Program-made: the position numbers and the translations under genes
Source: Laburnicola sp. R22_1
Taxonomy: Eukaryota; Ascomycota; Dothideomycetes; Pleosporales; Didymosphaeriaceae
Length of the DNA: 64,000 bases
Direction of reading: 5' to 3'
NCBI GenBank assembly: GCA_014281115.1
Contig: JACONQ010000003.1
Location: 3,844,001 to 3,908,000 of the forward strand
Notes under the pieces: model-generated
The model's database searches: none
Told to the model about the DNA's origin: nothing
Seen by the model: only the letters and a program-made list of their open reading frames with translations
Part shown: positions 33,804 to 46,400 of the stretch, one piece after another
Layout: each line of letters opens with the position of its first letter
Numbering within the stretch: position 1 is the first letter of the stretch

Positions 33804-34320
33804 TGTCTGGCGCTACTGTTACTCTCCGAATTCGTCAAGGTTGCCTCTGAAGGACATGTGGTCTTTTATCTTGGAGATAGCATTTGAACATTATCACGTT
33901 ACGGACTTAGGAAGTCTACATGTGCGCTTACGCTTGTTTGTTTTTGGGCTGTATTGTCTCAGCTATTCGTTTTGTTGATTGAAAAGCGAGAGAAAGGGAA
34001 CTCTTCAAATTCTCATTTTTATGTTTCCTATATCCTTGCTAACCCTCGTTTCTATAAGAGATACAAGGGTCCGGGAGACCTACATGTAGCATTGGTGTAG
34101 AGAAGCGAAACAAGAAAAAGACGCACGAACACCTAGCGACAGTTTATTCAATAGAGTTACACAAAGCAGCCATTATATTAACCTCTTCTGGTTTTAAAGT
34201 AGACATATTTTAGTATTATGCTTCTTTGGCACTTTTCGCTTGTTACAGACCCCCTGGATTTTAAATGTAGGAGTAGGCACGCGCTACATATAAGCTAGCG
34301 CATATACGTATAGCTGAGCT
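33804..34320. other. Intergenic region
   Basis: 3' region of the F-box gene, then AT-rich sequence. No gene is supported. At 34321 the sequence abruptly becomes identical in type to hAT-2. Confidence 0.4.
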
Positions 34321-37186
34321 TAAGTTAGCCAAGCACCTCGAATTATCTGCGTCTGCCCTCTCCATTAACGCTCTCTCGCGCCCTCCCCTCCACACTCATA
34401 CAATGGCCCCGGCCTTACGAAATAAGGGTAAAAGGAGCTCTCTAAGTACAGCGGCAAGGCTAGCGGCACCTCCAGTCATCGCGCTTGACTCATAGAGCAC
34501 ACAGGAGCTGCTGGAGTCTTAGGGCAGCCAGAGCTTTGAGACTAAGCTCTGTGACCGTAACACTGCGTCCTTTAATGTAGAGGCTCTGCCCTTAATTAAC
34601 GCAACACTCTTAGGGCCCTTGAATGCGTCAACGCCCTCCCGTGGACTATTAGAAACTCCGACGCCAAGAGCTTAAGCTGCGTTAACTCAAGCTGCCACTG
34701 CTCCCTTAGCTGCCTCCTCACCTGGCTCTGACAGCCCTGGGCTCGAATTCGACGCTCGTTTTGCAGATAACTTCGACAGAATCAACTAGGTAAGGTTGCC
34801 ACTATATACAAAGCCTCTGCGTACGCAGAAGTTCAAGAAATCAGTGCTCTACGCTCATGGATATCGCGTCGCGCTCCAGGCGGACATAAGGCGTATTTTC
34901 TTTGTCTATCACCACTGCCACATACACAGGGTGCCCGGCACCAGAGGGATACTAGAGACAACAAGCTCAACAACAGCGGCGTGGAATCACGTTAAGCAGA
35001 GGCAACTTAGCCATAGGCACCTTCGCCCAGGCAAGCAGTCAGCTTAACTAAAGTCAGGGCAGCGTACTCTTAAGGCTCTCATGCGTGACAGCGTAGGTGT
35101 GTCGCAGGAGGTGTCCAACGCCCTTAGAAACTTCAATCAGCAGCGTTTTCGACTCGCTATAGTCAGCTGGCTTGCTAAGAACAATCACCTACTACGCAAG
35201 GTGAAAACGCCATTCTTTCGAAAGCTCCTGCGCGCTGCCAACCCAGAGGCTGAGCTGGCTACTTTCCGCAGCCATACAAGCGTCGCTGCCTTTCTGCTGA
35301 GGTTATACGCAAATCTCCAGCCTTAGGTGCAAGCTGAGCTCTCTCGCGCGCTCAGTAAGGTCCATATAAGCTTCGACGGCTGGACTATAAAGGGTGGCAA
35401 GAGCGCGTTTTGTGGGCTTATCGCTCATTACGTCGACAGTCGCGGCAAGCTCTGCGACCTGCCTCTCGCCCTCCCTCAGCTTAGTGGCGCGCATACGGGC
35501 GACAGAGTCGCTGAAGTTGTTATCAAAACGCTAGAGGCCTTTGGGATTGACAGTAGCTCAATTAGGTACTTTACGCTTGACAACGCGACAAATAATAATA
35601 CGGCTGTTAACGCGCTAGGCAATTATTACAACTTTTTCCTATAGGACTGGCGCCTCCACTGCTGTCCTCACTCGCTTAATTTAGTAGGGCAAACTGTAAT
35701 ATTTGGAGCTAGCAAAGACGCCTTTAACAACGACGCATCGCAGCTTAAAGTAGAGGAGAAATACCTGCGCGAGTGGCGAGAGAAAGGCCCTATTAGAGTC
35801 CTTGTGGACGTCGTACACTCAATATCAACGCCTCAGCAGCATGACCTTTTTAACGACTTTCAGCAGTTAACGCGCGAGGTGGGAGAGCCTGCGCGGCTCT
35901 TAGAGCTTATAAGGCCTGTTGTTACGCGCTGGAACAGCTACCTTGATTTTATGGTGAGAGCCGTCCTTCTCTACCGCCCAATTGATGCCCTTGTTGATTA
36001 TAGGGCGGAGAGGGCGTTGAGGGATAAGTCCTCAGCTCGCGCGCGCGGCAAGGCTCCTTCTGACGCTAGAGCTCCTACTAAAGGCCTTAGCGCTGCTGAT
36101 TGGGCTACAATTAATTAATATATTGAGGTCCTTCAGCCCTTAAAGGAGGCCACAAAGAGACTTAAAGGCCGCAGCGACTCTGGCTGTTTTAGAGCGATTT
36201 ATGAGGTGTATCCTACTTTTAAGTACCTCCTCTCTTAGTTTGAGCAGCTTGTTAAGAGCTTTACAAGCGTTAATTTTAATAAGCCTAATGCTCCTAAGGA
36301 CGACTTAAAAATCAACGTGACAGCAGCCCACACAAAGCTCTTAAAGTATTACACGCTGCTTAAAGAGACGCTAGTTTATTACGCCTCTACAGTCCTCCAC
36401 CTGTATTATAAGTATTACTTTGTAAACTTATGGACTAGAGAGTACAAAGTATGGCTTGAAAAAGCTAATAGGCAGTTCTAAGAGCTATAGGCTAAGTACA
36501 AATTAGAAGATGCCTGCCCTGTCAACTCTTCTCCGCGTAAACAATTAAAACGCGTTAATAATATTAACAACTACGCTAAGTTACACGTTAAGCCTCTAAG
36601 AGCTAAAACTGTAGCTCCTTTTGTTGACAGTACTGACGAATTCGATCGCTGGTGGCACAATAAATTGAGCGTTCCTAAGGATCACACATACCGTACAGAT
36701 CCTATTAGGTATTGGCTATCTCTCCGCGATACGTATCCCCGCCTTTCTTAGTTGGCTATTGATCTCCTGTCAATCCCAGCATCCTCCTGTTACTGTGAGA
36801 GAGTGTTCTCTGAGGTTGGCGATATAATGGAGCCAAAACGTCGAAAAATGAGCCCTTAATTGCTTTCCACAATCACCTGCGTACGGAGCTGGCTGAGAGC
36901 TGGATATTCTCCGTCCCAGGAGACGCCCGACGGAGAGCTTCCAGTAGAGCTCTCAGAGCTCGAGATACAAGAGATCTATCAGGTATCGCAGTGGGATGAG
37001 CCTCTGTAGCTCCCTGCACACAAATATCATCTCTGGGCGATTTTTCCGTCAATCAATCAATTAATCTTCAATCAATACGCCTCCAAAATCACCTTCAATC
37101 AATCAAACCAGTTTCCGAGGTCTCTGAGTATCAATCAAATCAATCACAGCTTCAAAATTGATCCTGATTGATTGATGGCAACTCTG
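34321..37186 (+). mobile_element. hAT-2 copy A, 5'-truncated
   Basis: From 34321 the sequence matches the reverse complement of hAT-2 copy B (49969 downwards) and ends at 37186 with the same terminus, TGGCAACTCTG, the reverse complement of CAGAGTTGCCATCAATCAAT. The 5' subterminal 220 bp present in copy B are missing, so no target duplication can be defined. It carries more stops than copy B, mostly C-to-T/G-to-A. Confidence 0.85.
34403..37009 (+). pseudogene. hAT-2 transposase, copy A, decayed
   Basis: From ATG 34403 (MAPALRNKGKRSS) to TAG 37007 the frame contains many stops, mostly TAG. Blocks seen: BED-like FFVYHHCHIHR (one Cys lost relative to FFVCHHC in copy B), SKVHISFDGWT with the first catalytic Asp, YFTLDNATNNN with the second, RPVVTRWNSYL, and SIPASSCYCERVFSEVGDIMEPKRRKM. 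In C-Y-C-E-R the Tyr replaces Asp of the CDCER motif. Confidence 0.85.
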
Positions 37187-37850
37187 GTACCAACAAACCA
37201 GGAGGAACTGGGTCGGGGCAGTGGTCTAGCTCCCAGGACAGGATCGTAGACAGAGGAGGATATAGGTGTGAAGGGTGTCGCCGAGACAGTAGATAATGAT
37301 GGAGAGATCGTCGATGACGGTGAGATTCGAAAGACGGTAAATATTCAATTCCACACGACTTCTATATAACTAGTTTAATATTTAGTTCTATTTCACTGCG
37401 TTTCTTTAGCAACCTTACAGTGTTCCCTCACAGCGTTTTACCGTGAGCCAAAAGGCGCGCGATGACTTTCTCAATTTGATCAGAAAGCTCAGCAGAACAA
37501 ATTTGACTGTCAATATCTATTTTATTTGGACATGCTGATACATGCATGTGCATTCCACATACACGCCCATTCATTGCCTGGCTCGACGGTAAAGCTAGTC
37601 TCGTTGATTCCAGTCAAGCTTCGCCTGCTTCTTCAGCTTCTTGGCCTTTTTTCTCTTCGTCTTCTTCCTAGCCTTTGCCGAAATCTCGTCGCTTCCCCAG
37701 AAATTAATACATTTGCTATATTTAAATATTAGAGCTAATGCACGCCTAGCGCCTCCGTTCAACTCAGCAATCTTCAATCAGGCTTTGATTAAACCTTCCT
37801 TCTAAAACCCCTCGTACAAACAACTGAAGGAGAAAGACGACATCGAGCTC
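37187..37850. other. Unassigned sequence right of hAT-2 copy A
   Basis: No gene called. A Lys-rich frame on the minus strand (37595-37777, ...KKTKRKKAKKLKKQ) could be a fragment of a basic protein but has no start or partner exon that I can support. Confidence 0.35.
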
Positions 37851-40800
37851 CCGAACAGCCTTTTTGGAACATCCAGAAGCCCAGAACATGTTCATGCTGA
37901 GGTCTGAACCGCCCTACATAGTCCGTCGACCGGTCAACACAAGTCCCCGCATCAGTCTTCATTAGACAATGTTGGAGCCGACTCGGCTCTCAGACCGCTA
38001 TTACGTCCTTCAATTCCGTTTTCATAGAACGTGCTCGTTCACAAAGTCATATGGTGTTCCACAGATGCTTTCTTGAACAGTCTCGTTATCCAGCACCTAT
38101 ATCGGATCCCAGACTATCTCCAACAACATGAAGTCGTATCAGATCTTGTTTTGTTGAGTCGAATCGATTGAATCTCAAAATTGCAGTTGACTATTAGCCG
38201 TTTTCGAAATAGAGACACAGCGGACATATGAAACGTCTGATTCATCTTTTTGAAGAGCCCGAACGACGGCATCGACGGAGATCACGTCACATTTTAGTAC
38301 CCAGGTTCAGGTACGACTTGATATGGCAACAAGGATTTCTCCCCGTTTGCAAGAACAAGGACCCCATTGAACCAGCATAGCGGGGGATCTTAACGAATTT
38401 TGATTGAGAGAGAGTGAAGCGGCGATATGCAGTAAGCAGGTAATCCGTTGGCTTTTATGCTTTTATTCCGCGGCCCAAAGGTGCTCACGTGAGTCTGAGA
38501 ACCATAGCTTTGAGATTAGAAGCCGAGAACACATCTAGTTTCAGGTGCGGTACTTTTAAGAGCTCGAGCGGCGTAATTTGTGGATTGCTGATAGGATTTG
38601 GTCTCGTTTTCAGCACAGGGAAAACTTCCAACGTAGGTTGTTGTTCGTCTATGTGAGGGAGATAGAGCGACGAAAAGTCTCCTCGCACACATGTTCGTAG
38701 ACTAGGTGAATTTTTAAACGTCTCCCGGAGAAGACATGCGTCTTCTCTCATGGTATTATGGCCTCTGCAGAGTAACGCGTTTAACACACGACAAGCCACA
38801 CGACAAGGCATGTGTCGTTGTGTGTGGACTTTTCGATAGCCCGAAGGTCCCCCTCATCGTATGGGAATTGCTTGATTTTTAGTGTCGAGAAGACGAACAA
38901 TTGTAGAGTAAAGAAGACACCGGGGTCGCCATATCTGTAAATTTATATTGGAAAACCGTCCCATCAATCCCCTGGATGTTTGGTTTTGGTATCCGAGGAG
39001 GCACATAACTTTAGCGCAACGTCGCTGTCAGTGGCCACTTCACCTGTGTTACAGGAGTAGCCGTAAAACGCGACGCAGATGACATCGACCCCATCACGGT
39101 AGACAGCACAATTTTTTCCAACTCCTCATGTGTGGGAGTTTTGCCAGGGCCCAGAACAACACCACATTTGAATCATGGGACTATTCTTTGGTTCGACCTC
39201 GAAATGGGATGGTATGTTGTGAAAGATAACTCTCCATACCAAGGTACCGCAAATGTAGGACCGAGGCCGACAACTCCATCGATACCTGCTCTGGTCATTT
39301 TTGAAGTTATACCCGCCTTGGGTGGAAACACGTGGAGGTGACGGCGTCTCTTTTTAAATGACGCAGCAATTAAAAGCGAGTTTGTGCAAGAAGAAAACAT
39401 ACCACCAAGTGACCGCAGATTTATACACTTACACTTGTATATAGGCTCAACGCCGCATAATGTTATATTCGATGTTGTTAAGCTTCCACACGCAGAAAAC
39501 ATGCAAACGTATTGGTCGTCGTTTTGATACAGCAGGCTTGAAAATAAAAGAGCGGACCAGGACATGGCGTATGAGGTTTTTGATTAAGAGGCTCCGATTG
39601 TCTCACTCACATCGCGCTCCAATTTGAAGCTTTTAGAACCCCAGAGGTGCACATAAATAGAAAGGGTGCTCATTTTAATGGACTTTGCTTGAAATGCGAG
39701 AGATATAAACCATACTTCATGCCCATCCTTCTTTGGCGTCGAGGTCTCTGCCTATCTCAGAGTAGATCTTTAGTTCTGCACCCTGAAGATACGTGTATTT
39801 CGAGTGCAGTGCGCTTCCGAAAAATCAACTACCAGCGGCACATCTTTTCAAATCCCTCCGTTTTGGTCAAGATCCCTCCTCGTCTCATGAGGATAACTTC
39901 GGTTACTTTTTTTACGAAAGGCCACAGAGACACATAATCGTGTAGATGTCAACACTTTTGGTTGTAACCACAAGAAAAGATCAGAATAGCTCATTTTCAG
40001 AAGTTCCTTTAGTTTGAGTCTGTTTGACTTTTTCTTTCCTCCACATCGCTTCGAATACCAACACTTCTTAAAGTCCACAGAAGCGCACCCAATATGCTGC
40101 CACGTACCTGAATTTTGGACAAGAAACAACAGGCAGATCCAGAGACATGTTGAGATTGAAATCGGTTTTTGATTCGAGGTCTCTGCTTCTCCTCTCCCCA
40201 TACCGTCATCTTGCCAGAACTTTCGAAAGTGCTCAGAAGCACACATGCACTGGACCTGGGATGGGTTCTTTCTGATGGAGAAATAGGGTGGGCTGGAAAT
40301 CCATGATTCATGACTTCAAGGGTCTGATTTGAGAGCGCAGCTCCTCTCTTCCCCATGGTTGGTTTTATTGGCGATTTGCAAATCCGTGGGGAGATACATA
40401 CGGTGCGCTGGTACTTTTTTCATTGCGAAAAGTAGACCGCTCTCGGAAAACATGTCTCGTAACTCTATCGGTTTGGTTTGAGAGTGCTGCTCGTCTCTGC
40501 CACATGTAACTGGGCTGCTTGGTTTTAAGATATCGCGGACAGGAATATATTTATTGCCTGAATTTGTTTTTGAAATACAGCGCAGAGGCAGAGCTAACAC
40601 ATGCGTTCCTTCTTAGGCAGTTTTTCAGTTGAGATTTTCGCTCGTTTCTTTCATATGTGTGCTGCCAGGTCCCTTTTGAAAGTCCACAAAAAGACACGGA
40701 TCTTGACTTGATACAACAATTTGGATTACGCAGCAGAGAGAGAGGTGCATGGCGACATGAACCAGAATATTTTGGTCGAAGCCTCTGAGCGTCTCTCCAC

Positions 40801-41047
40801 ATTTTATTTCCCGAAAAGCTTTTCCTTCAAAGTCCACCAAGGGGCACATAATACCCAAGAAAGGACATTTTTTCCCCACTAGTCTCAGGCATGAACCAGG
40901 ACATATATTTTCATGGTAATTGATTCAAGTCTCTGCGCATCGTCTCCGCGTAATCTGATTAACCATGCCTTTGTAAGTCCGCACAGAGACACACGCCACA
41001 TCTTCATCGACTCTTCTCTTTTCTGATCCCCAAGACCCAGGCTACCC
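37850..41047 (+). repeat. Modular tandem array, block 1 (most diverged)
   Basis: From about 39600 the sequence falls into modules that open with TTTT(A/G)-like runs, continue with AAGTCCACAGAGACACAT-like or CGAGGTCTCTGC...CAT-like cores and then about 20 unrelated bases. Left of 39600 the same pattern is visible only here and there (for example TTTTAGTACCCAGG at 38296). The block is interrupted at 41048 by hAT-2 copy B and continues at 50199. Confidence 0.6.
41040..41047. repeat. Target-site duplication GGCTACCC of hAT-2 copy B, left copy
   Basis: GGCTACCC at 41040-41047 recurs at 50191-50198, immediately outside both ends of the element. Confidence 0.95.
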
Positions 41048-42883
41048 CAGAGTTGCCATCAATCAATCAGGATCAATTTTGAAGCTGTGATTGATTTGAT
41101 TGATACTCAGAGACCTCGGAAACTGGTTTGATTGATTGAAGGTGATTTTGGAGGCGTATTGATTGAAGATTAATTGATTGATTGACGGAAAAATCGCCCA
41201 GAGATGATATTTGTGTGCAGGGAGCTACAGAGGCTCATCCCACTGCGATACCTGATAGATCTCTTGTATCTCGAGCTCTGAGAGCTCTACTGGAAGCTCT
41301 CCGTCGGGCGTCTCCTGGGACGGAGAATATCCAGCTCTCAGCCAGCTCCGTACGCAGGTGATTGTGGAAAGCAATTAAGGGCTCATTTTTCGACGTTTTG
41401 GCTCCATTATATCGCCAACCTCAGAGAACACTCTCTCACAGTAACAGGAGGATGCTGGGATTGACAGGAGATCAATAGCCAACTAAGAAAGGCGGGGATA
41501 CGTATCGCGGAGAGATAGCCAATACCCAATAGGATCTGTACGGTATGTGTGATCCTTAGGAACGCTCAATTCATTGTGCCACCAGCGATCGAATTCGTCA
41601 GTACTGTCAACAAAAGGAGCTACAGTTTTAGCTCTTAGAGGCTTAACGTGTAACTTAGCGTAGTCGTTAATATTATTAACGCGTTTTAATCGTTTACGCG
41701 GAGAAGAGTTGACAGGGCGGGCATCTTCTAATTTGTACTTAGCCTACAGCTCTTAGAACTGCCTATTAGCTTTTTCAAGCCATACTTTGTACTCTCCAGT
41801 CCATAAGTTTACAAAGTAATACTTATAATATAGGTGGAGGACTGTAGAGGCGTAATAAACTAGCGTCTCTTTAAGCAGCGTGTAATACTTTAAGAGCTTT
41901 GTGTGGGCTGCTGTCACGTTGATTTTTAAGTGGTCCTTAGGAGCATTAGGCTCATTAAAATTAACGCTCGTAAAGCTCTCAACAAGCTGCTCAAACTAAG
42001 AGAGGAGGTACTTAAAAGTAGGATACACCTCGTAAATCGCTCTAAAACAGCCAGAGTCGCCGCGGCCTTCAAGTCTCTTTGTGGCCTCCTTCAAGGGCTG
42101 AAGGACCTCAATATATTAATTGATTGTAGCCCAATCAGCAGCGCTAAGGCCTTTAGTAGGAGCTCCAGCGTCAGAAGGAGCCTTGCCGCGCGCGCGAGCT
42201 GAGGACTTATCCCTCAACGCCCTCTCCGCCCTATAATCAACAAGGGCATCAATTGGGCGGTAGAGAAGGACGGCTCTCACCATAAAATCAAGGTAGCTGT
42301 TCCAGCGCGTAACAACAGGCCTTATAAGCTCTAAGAGCCGCGCAGGCTCTCCCACCTCGCGCGTTAACTGCTGAAAGTCGTTAAAAAGGTCATGCTGCTG
42401 AGGCGTTGATATTGAGTGTACGACGTCCACAAGGACTCTAATAGGGCCCTTCTCTCGCCACTCGCGCAGGTATTTCTCCTCTACTTTAAGCTGCGATGCG
42501 TCGTTGTTAAAGGCGTCTTTGCTAGCTCCAAATATTACAGTTTGCCCTACTAAATTAAGCGAGTGAGGACAGCAGTGGAGGCGCCAGTCCCACAGGAAAA
42601 AGTTGTAATAATTGCCTAGCGCGTTAACAGCCGTATTATTATTTGTCGCGTTGTCAAGCGTAAAGTACCTAATTGAGCTACTGTCAATCCCAAAGGCCTC
42701 TAGCGTTTTGATAACAACTTCAGCGACTCTGTCGCCCGTATGCGCGCCACTAAGCTGAGGGAGGGCGAGAGGCAGGTCGCAGAGCTTGCCGCGACTGTCG
42801 ACGTAATGAGCGATAAGCCCACAAAACGCGCTCTTGCCACCCTTCATAGTCCAGCCGTCGAAGCTTATATGGACCTTACTGAG

Positions 42884-43007
42884 TGTTGAAATGTGCCAAA
42901 GATGAGGTGTAGAATCGATTGGGTTACCGACTCTAAGGAGCTGGCTAGTGATATATATACATGGCTGGTAATCACGTGCCTATATGGCACTAGGCTGGAT
43001 TCTAACA
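42884..43007 (-). repeat. Copia-2 3' LTR (124 bp)
   Basis: Identical by eye to 48816-48939. It contains GATATATATACATGG, the likely TATA region, and CACGTG. In minus-strand orientation this is the 3' LTR, preceded by the polypurine tract at 43008-43016. Confidence 0.93.
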
Positions 43008-43414
43008 CTCCCCCTCGGTAACTTAATCGTAGCACAGGGCCCCGGATCGACTCCCCCAGGTACTGAGCCCCTGGGGTTAGTGGGGCCAACTCAGCTCATC
43101 CTCATGAGTTTTCCCATACGAAAATGCGGTCTCCAAAAATTTTTCCGGCACTTTGGATGCGTGCGGGCGCAATCGTGTCTCATGTCGTCCCCGGGTTATA
43201 TGACAGGACCCTTTGTCGTGGTGTTTCTGCTGACGTGTTGCTGGTCAGAGCTGAGTCATTGACCTGAGTCCATACCCCTTGCTCAGTGCCTTGTGCCCTT
43301 GCAGTGGTGACGCCGGTTAGGTGTCACTGGGTGATTCGGCGCGATGATGACGTGATGGTTGGTGCATTAAGGTGAGGATGCTGTGGTGAGGGGCCCAAAC
43401 TTCACGGACCGAGG

Positions 43415-46400
43415 TTAACCCCGAGGTTCTAATCCAAGAGCCCGCCGGAACTGCAGAAAAGCAGGCTTCGGTAAGGGCTTAGTGAGCCCGTCTGCCACCT
43501 ATTAAGAAGTGGGGACGTATTGGAGGTCCACAGTGCCTTCGGCTTGCTGCTCCCTAACAAAGTGCCATTACGTGTCAATGTGCTTTGTTCGGGCGTGAAA
43601 CTGCGGGTTTTTAGCCAGCGCTAAAGCTCCCTGATCGTCACCGAAGATGATGGTGGTAACCGGTTCATCGCCGTGACCCAGCAGCTCTTCGAGCAATCGC
43701 TTCAACCAAATGGCTTCCTTGACGGCTTGTGTTTGCCCCATATACTCTGCCTCACAGGAAGACAAGGCCACAGTTAGTTGCCTTTTGGACGACCAGCTAA
43801 GGGCGCCGCTCCCAAGATTAAACACGTATCCTGAAGTAGAGCGGCGGGTAGTAGTATCGCCCGCCCAATCAGCATCTGTGTACCCTCTTAAAGGTTGCAG
43901 TGGCCCCTTGAATACTAACTCTAGCTCTTGCGTACCCATAAGGTACCTAAATACCCTCTTAACTGCCGTGATGTGTGCGCTTGTCGGGTTGCTCATGAAT
44001 CGACTTAGGCAGGATACCGCGTAGGCGATGTCCAGTCGGGTGCCCATCATAAGGTACATAAGTGATCCGATGGCCTTTTGGAACCATTGTCGCTTGTCGG
44101 CTGCGGCCTCGTGATTTGGCGGTGGTGGTTCCAGTCGTGATGTGTCCATTGGCGTGCTAACCTTTTCATTACAGGATAGAAAATCAAACTCCCCCAGGAT
44201 CTTTTGCACGTATGCCCGTTGACCCAGGCGTATAGCGCGGTTTCGGCGGTCCCTTCGGATCTCCATGCCTAAGTAGTAGTGACACTCCCCCAAATCGCTC
44301 ATTTCGAACCGCCTGGTAAGTGCGACTTTCAGTTGATTAATACCGGCAAGATCGGGGCCAGCAATGAGCAGGTCGTCGACGTAAATAGCGATAAATATCC
44401 CATCCTTAACAAACACCCCAAATCAGCCACGAGCGGCTTGAAACCTTGCTCGTTAAGAAAGACTGACAGCGTGTTGTACCAGATTCGTGGTGACTGTTTT
44501 AGCCCATACAGTGCCTTGTTCAATTTGCACACCCTACCCGAGCCGTCATCCATCCCTTCTGGCTGCTCCACATAGATCTCCTCGTCGACAGTACTGTAGA
44601 GGAAGGCTGTTTTGACGTCCATTTGGTGAATCTCCAGGTCCAAGGCGGCAGCAATGGCAAATAGGGCCTTGTAGCTCATTGGTTTGACCACTGAGGCAAA
44701 GGTCTCATTGAAATCAATGCCCTGCTCCTGGCGGAAACCTTGGACAACCCAGCGAGCCTTATAGCGAAGGATCTCGCCGTTTGGCCCGGTCTTCAGCTTA
44801 TACACCCATTTGGCACCAAGTACGCGTCGGTTCCCTGGCCTAGGGACTAACGTCCATGTCTTGTTAACTTCTAGTGACCGAAACTCCTGCTTCATCGCCT
44901 CAAACCAGCGCAACCATTGGGGATCTTTGCGCGCTTCTCGGGGGTTCTTGGGCTCACACAGGTCCGCTGCTAGCAAACAGGCGCCCATAAGGGCGAACAC
45001 CAGGTTATACCTGCCGTCAACATTGCGCCTGTAGTGTTGTACTTGACTTGGGTCCAGGGTGCCCTTGTTGGCGCGACTAGAGACTCGGAGCTCAGGGTGG
45101 TTATCCAGTCGGTCGTCGTTGACGGTTGGGGGCAGCGATGGGGATAACAGCGGCGTTGTTAGCGGAGTAGGGTTAGCGATCGACTCAGCGTCTTTAAGTG
45201 GCGTGCGGGCTGGCAATACCGGCTCCTCCAGCATGGCATCTCCCCCTATTGACAGCTCGTCCGCCTCAACAGGCTGCGACGGTTCCTTATGTACGCGCCT
45301 CAGCGGCGGTCTCCCTCGTCGCCGGGGAGGCGCAGTGCCCTCAGCGGGCAGAGTAGGGCCTTCAGCAGGCCGATCATGGCCCTCAGCGGGCTGGCCCTCA
45401 GCGGGCTCTAGGTGCAGTAACTCATAGTCCTGCCGGGTGCTAAACACCTCATTGAAGACAACGTTCGATAAGCGAATGACAGTACCATCATCTCGCAATA
45501 ACACGTAGATTCGGCTGCCCGAGTAGCCTAGCAGACGGCATGGAACCGCCTTATCATCAGCGAGCTTCCGCCTGTGGCCGGTCTTATAAGCCCAACAGCG
45601 GCAACCGAGTTTACGAATGTGGGCTAAGTCTGGTTTGTCGCCATACCAGCCTTTATAGGGCGTCTTTCCATGTCGACCATAGGGGCTCCTATTGCGCAGG
45701 TAGGCAACTGACTGGACAATAAAGGGCCAGTACATGCCGGGCAACCCAGAGTCTACTAAGACGGCGTAAGTCCTCTCCAGTATAATGCGGTTGGTGACTT
45801 CTGCCACCCCATTTTGCTGGTGCTGATCGGTAGCAGTGAATTCCAGCACAATGCCCCTACTAGCGCACTCCTCAATAAACCTTGTGGACGAATTTTCGCC
45901 CGCTTGGTCCAACCGAATCTGGTGACAGCGACGCTCTAGGCGCTCCAGGGCGTTAATAAACGCAAAGACAGCGTCAGGCAGCTCGTCTTTTGTCCGTATA
46001 GGTACCACCTCAGTAATACTAGTGAAGTCATCCACTAACCCAACCTAGTAAGTTGCTTGATTATGCCCTGTAATTGGGAAAGGCCCCGCGATATCAACGT
46101 GCAAGAATTCCAGTGGGTACGCGCCGCGGACGCTTGGTTTGTTGTGCGGATTTTCGCGCAGTCATGCCTTTATACAGGGAGCGCAAAGGCAGGCTTTTGG
46201 CACCGGTCGCATGCCTGTTGACATCTTGGCGAGGTTCTTTAGGGCGTCTTCACCCAGGTGAGCCATGCGCTCGTGCCAGGGTCCTAGTCAGCTCTCCTCA
46301 ATCGCGTAGGCTGGCAGGGCCATGCCCAAGGTTTCCTTCCAGAGAGCGCTATCTCTCCAGAGGCGGAAGAAGTACAGTCCATGCTGCTTATCGGCATTAA

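Noticed and set aside
37595..37777. Lys-rich frame resembling a nuclear basic tail.
   Set aside because: No ATG in a good context, no partner exon, and surrounding sequence is decayed; could be a gene fragment but cannot be supported.
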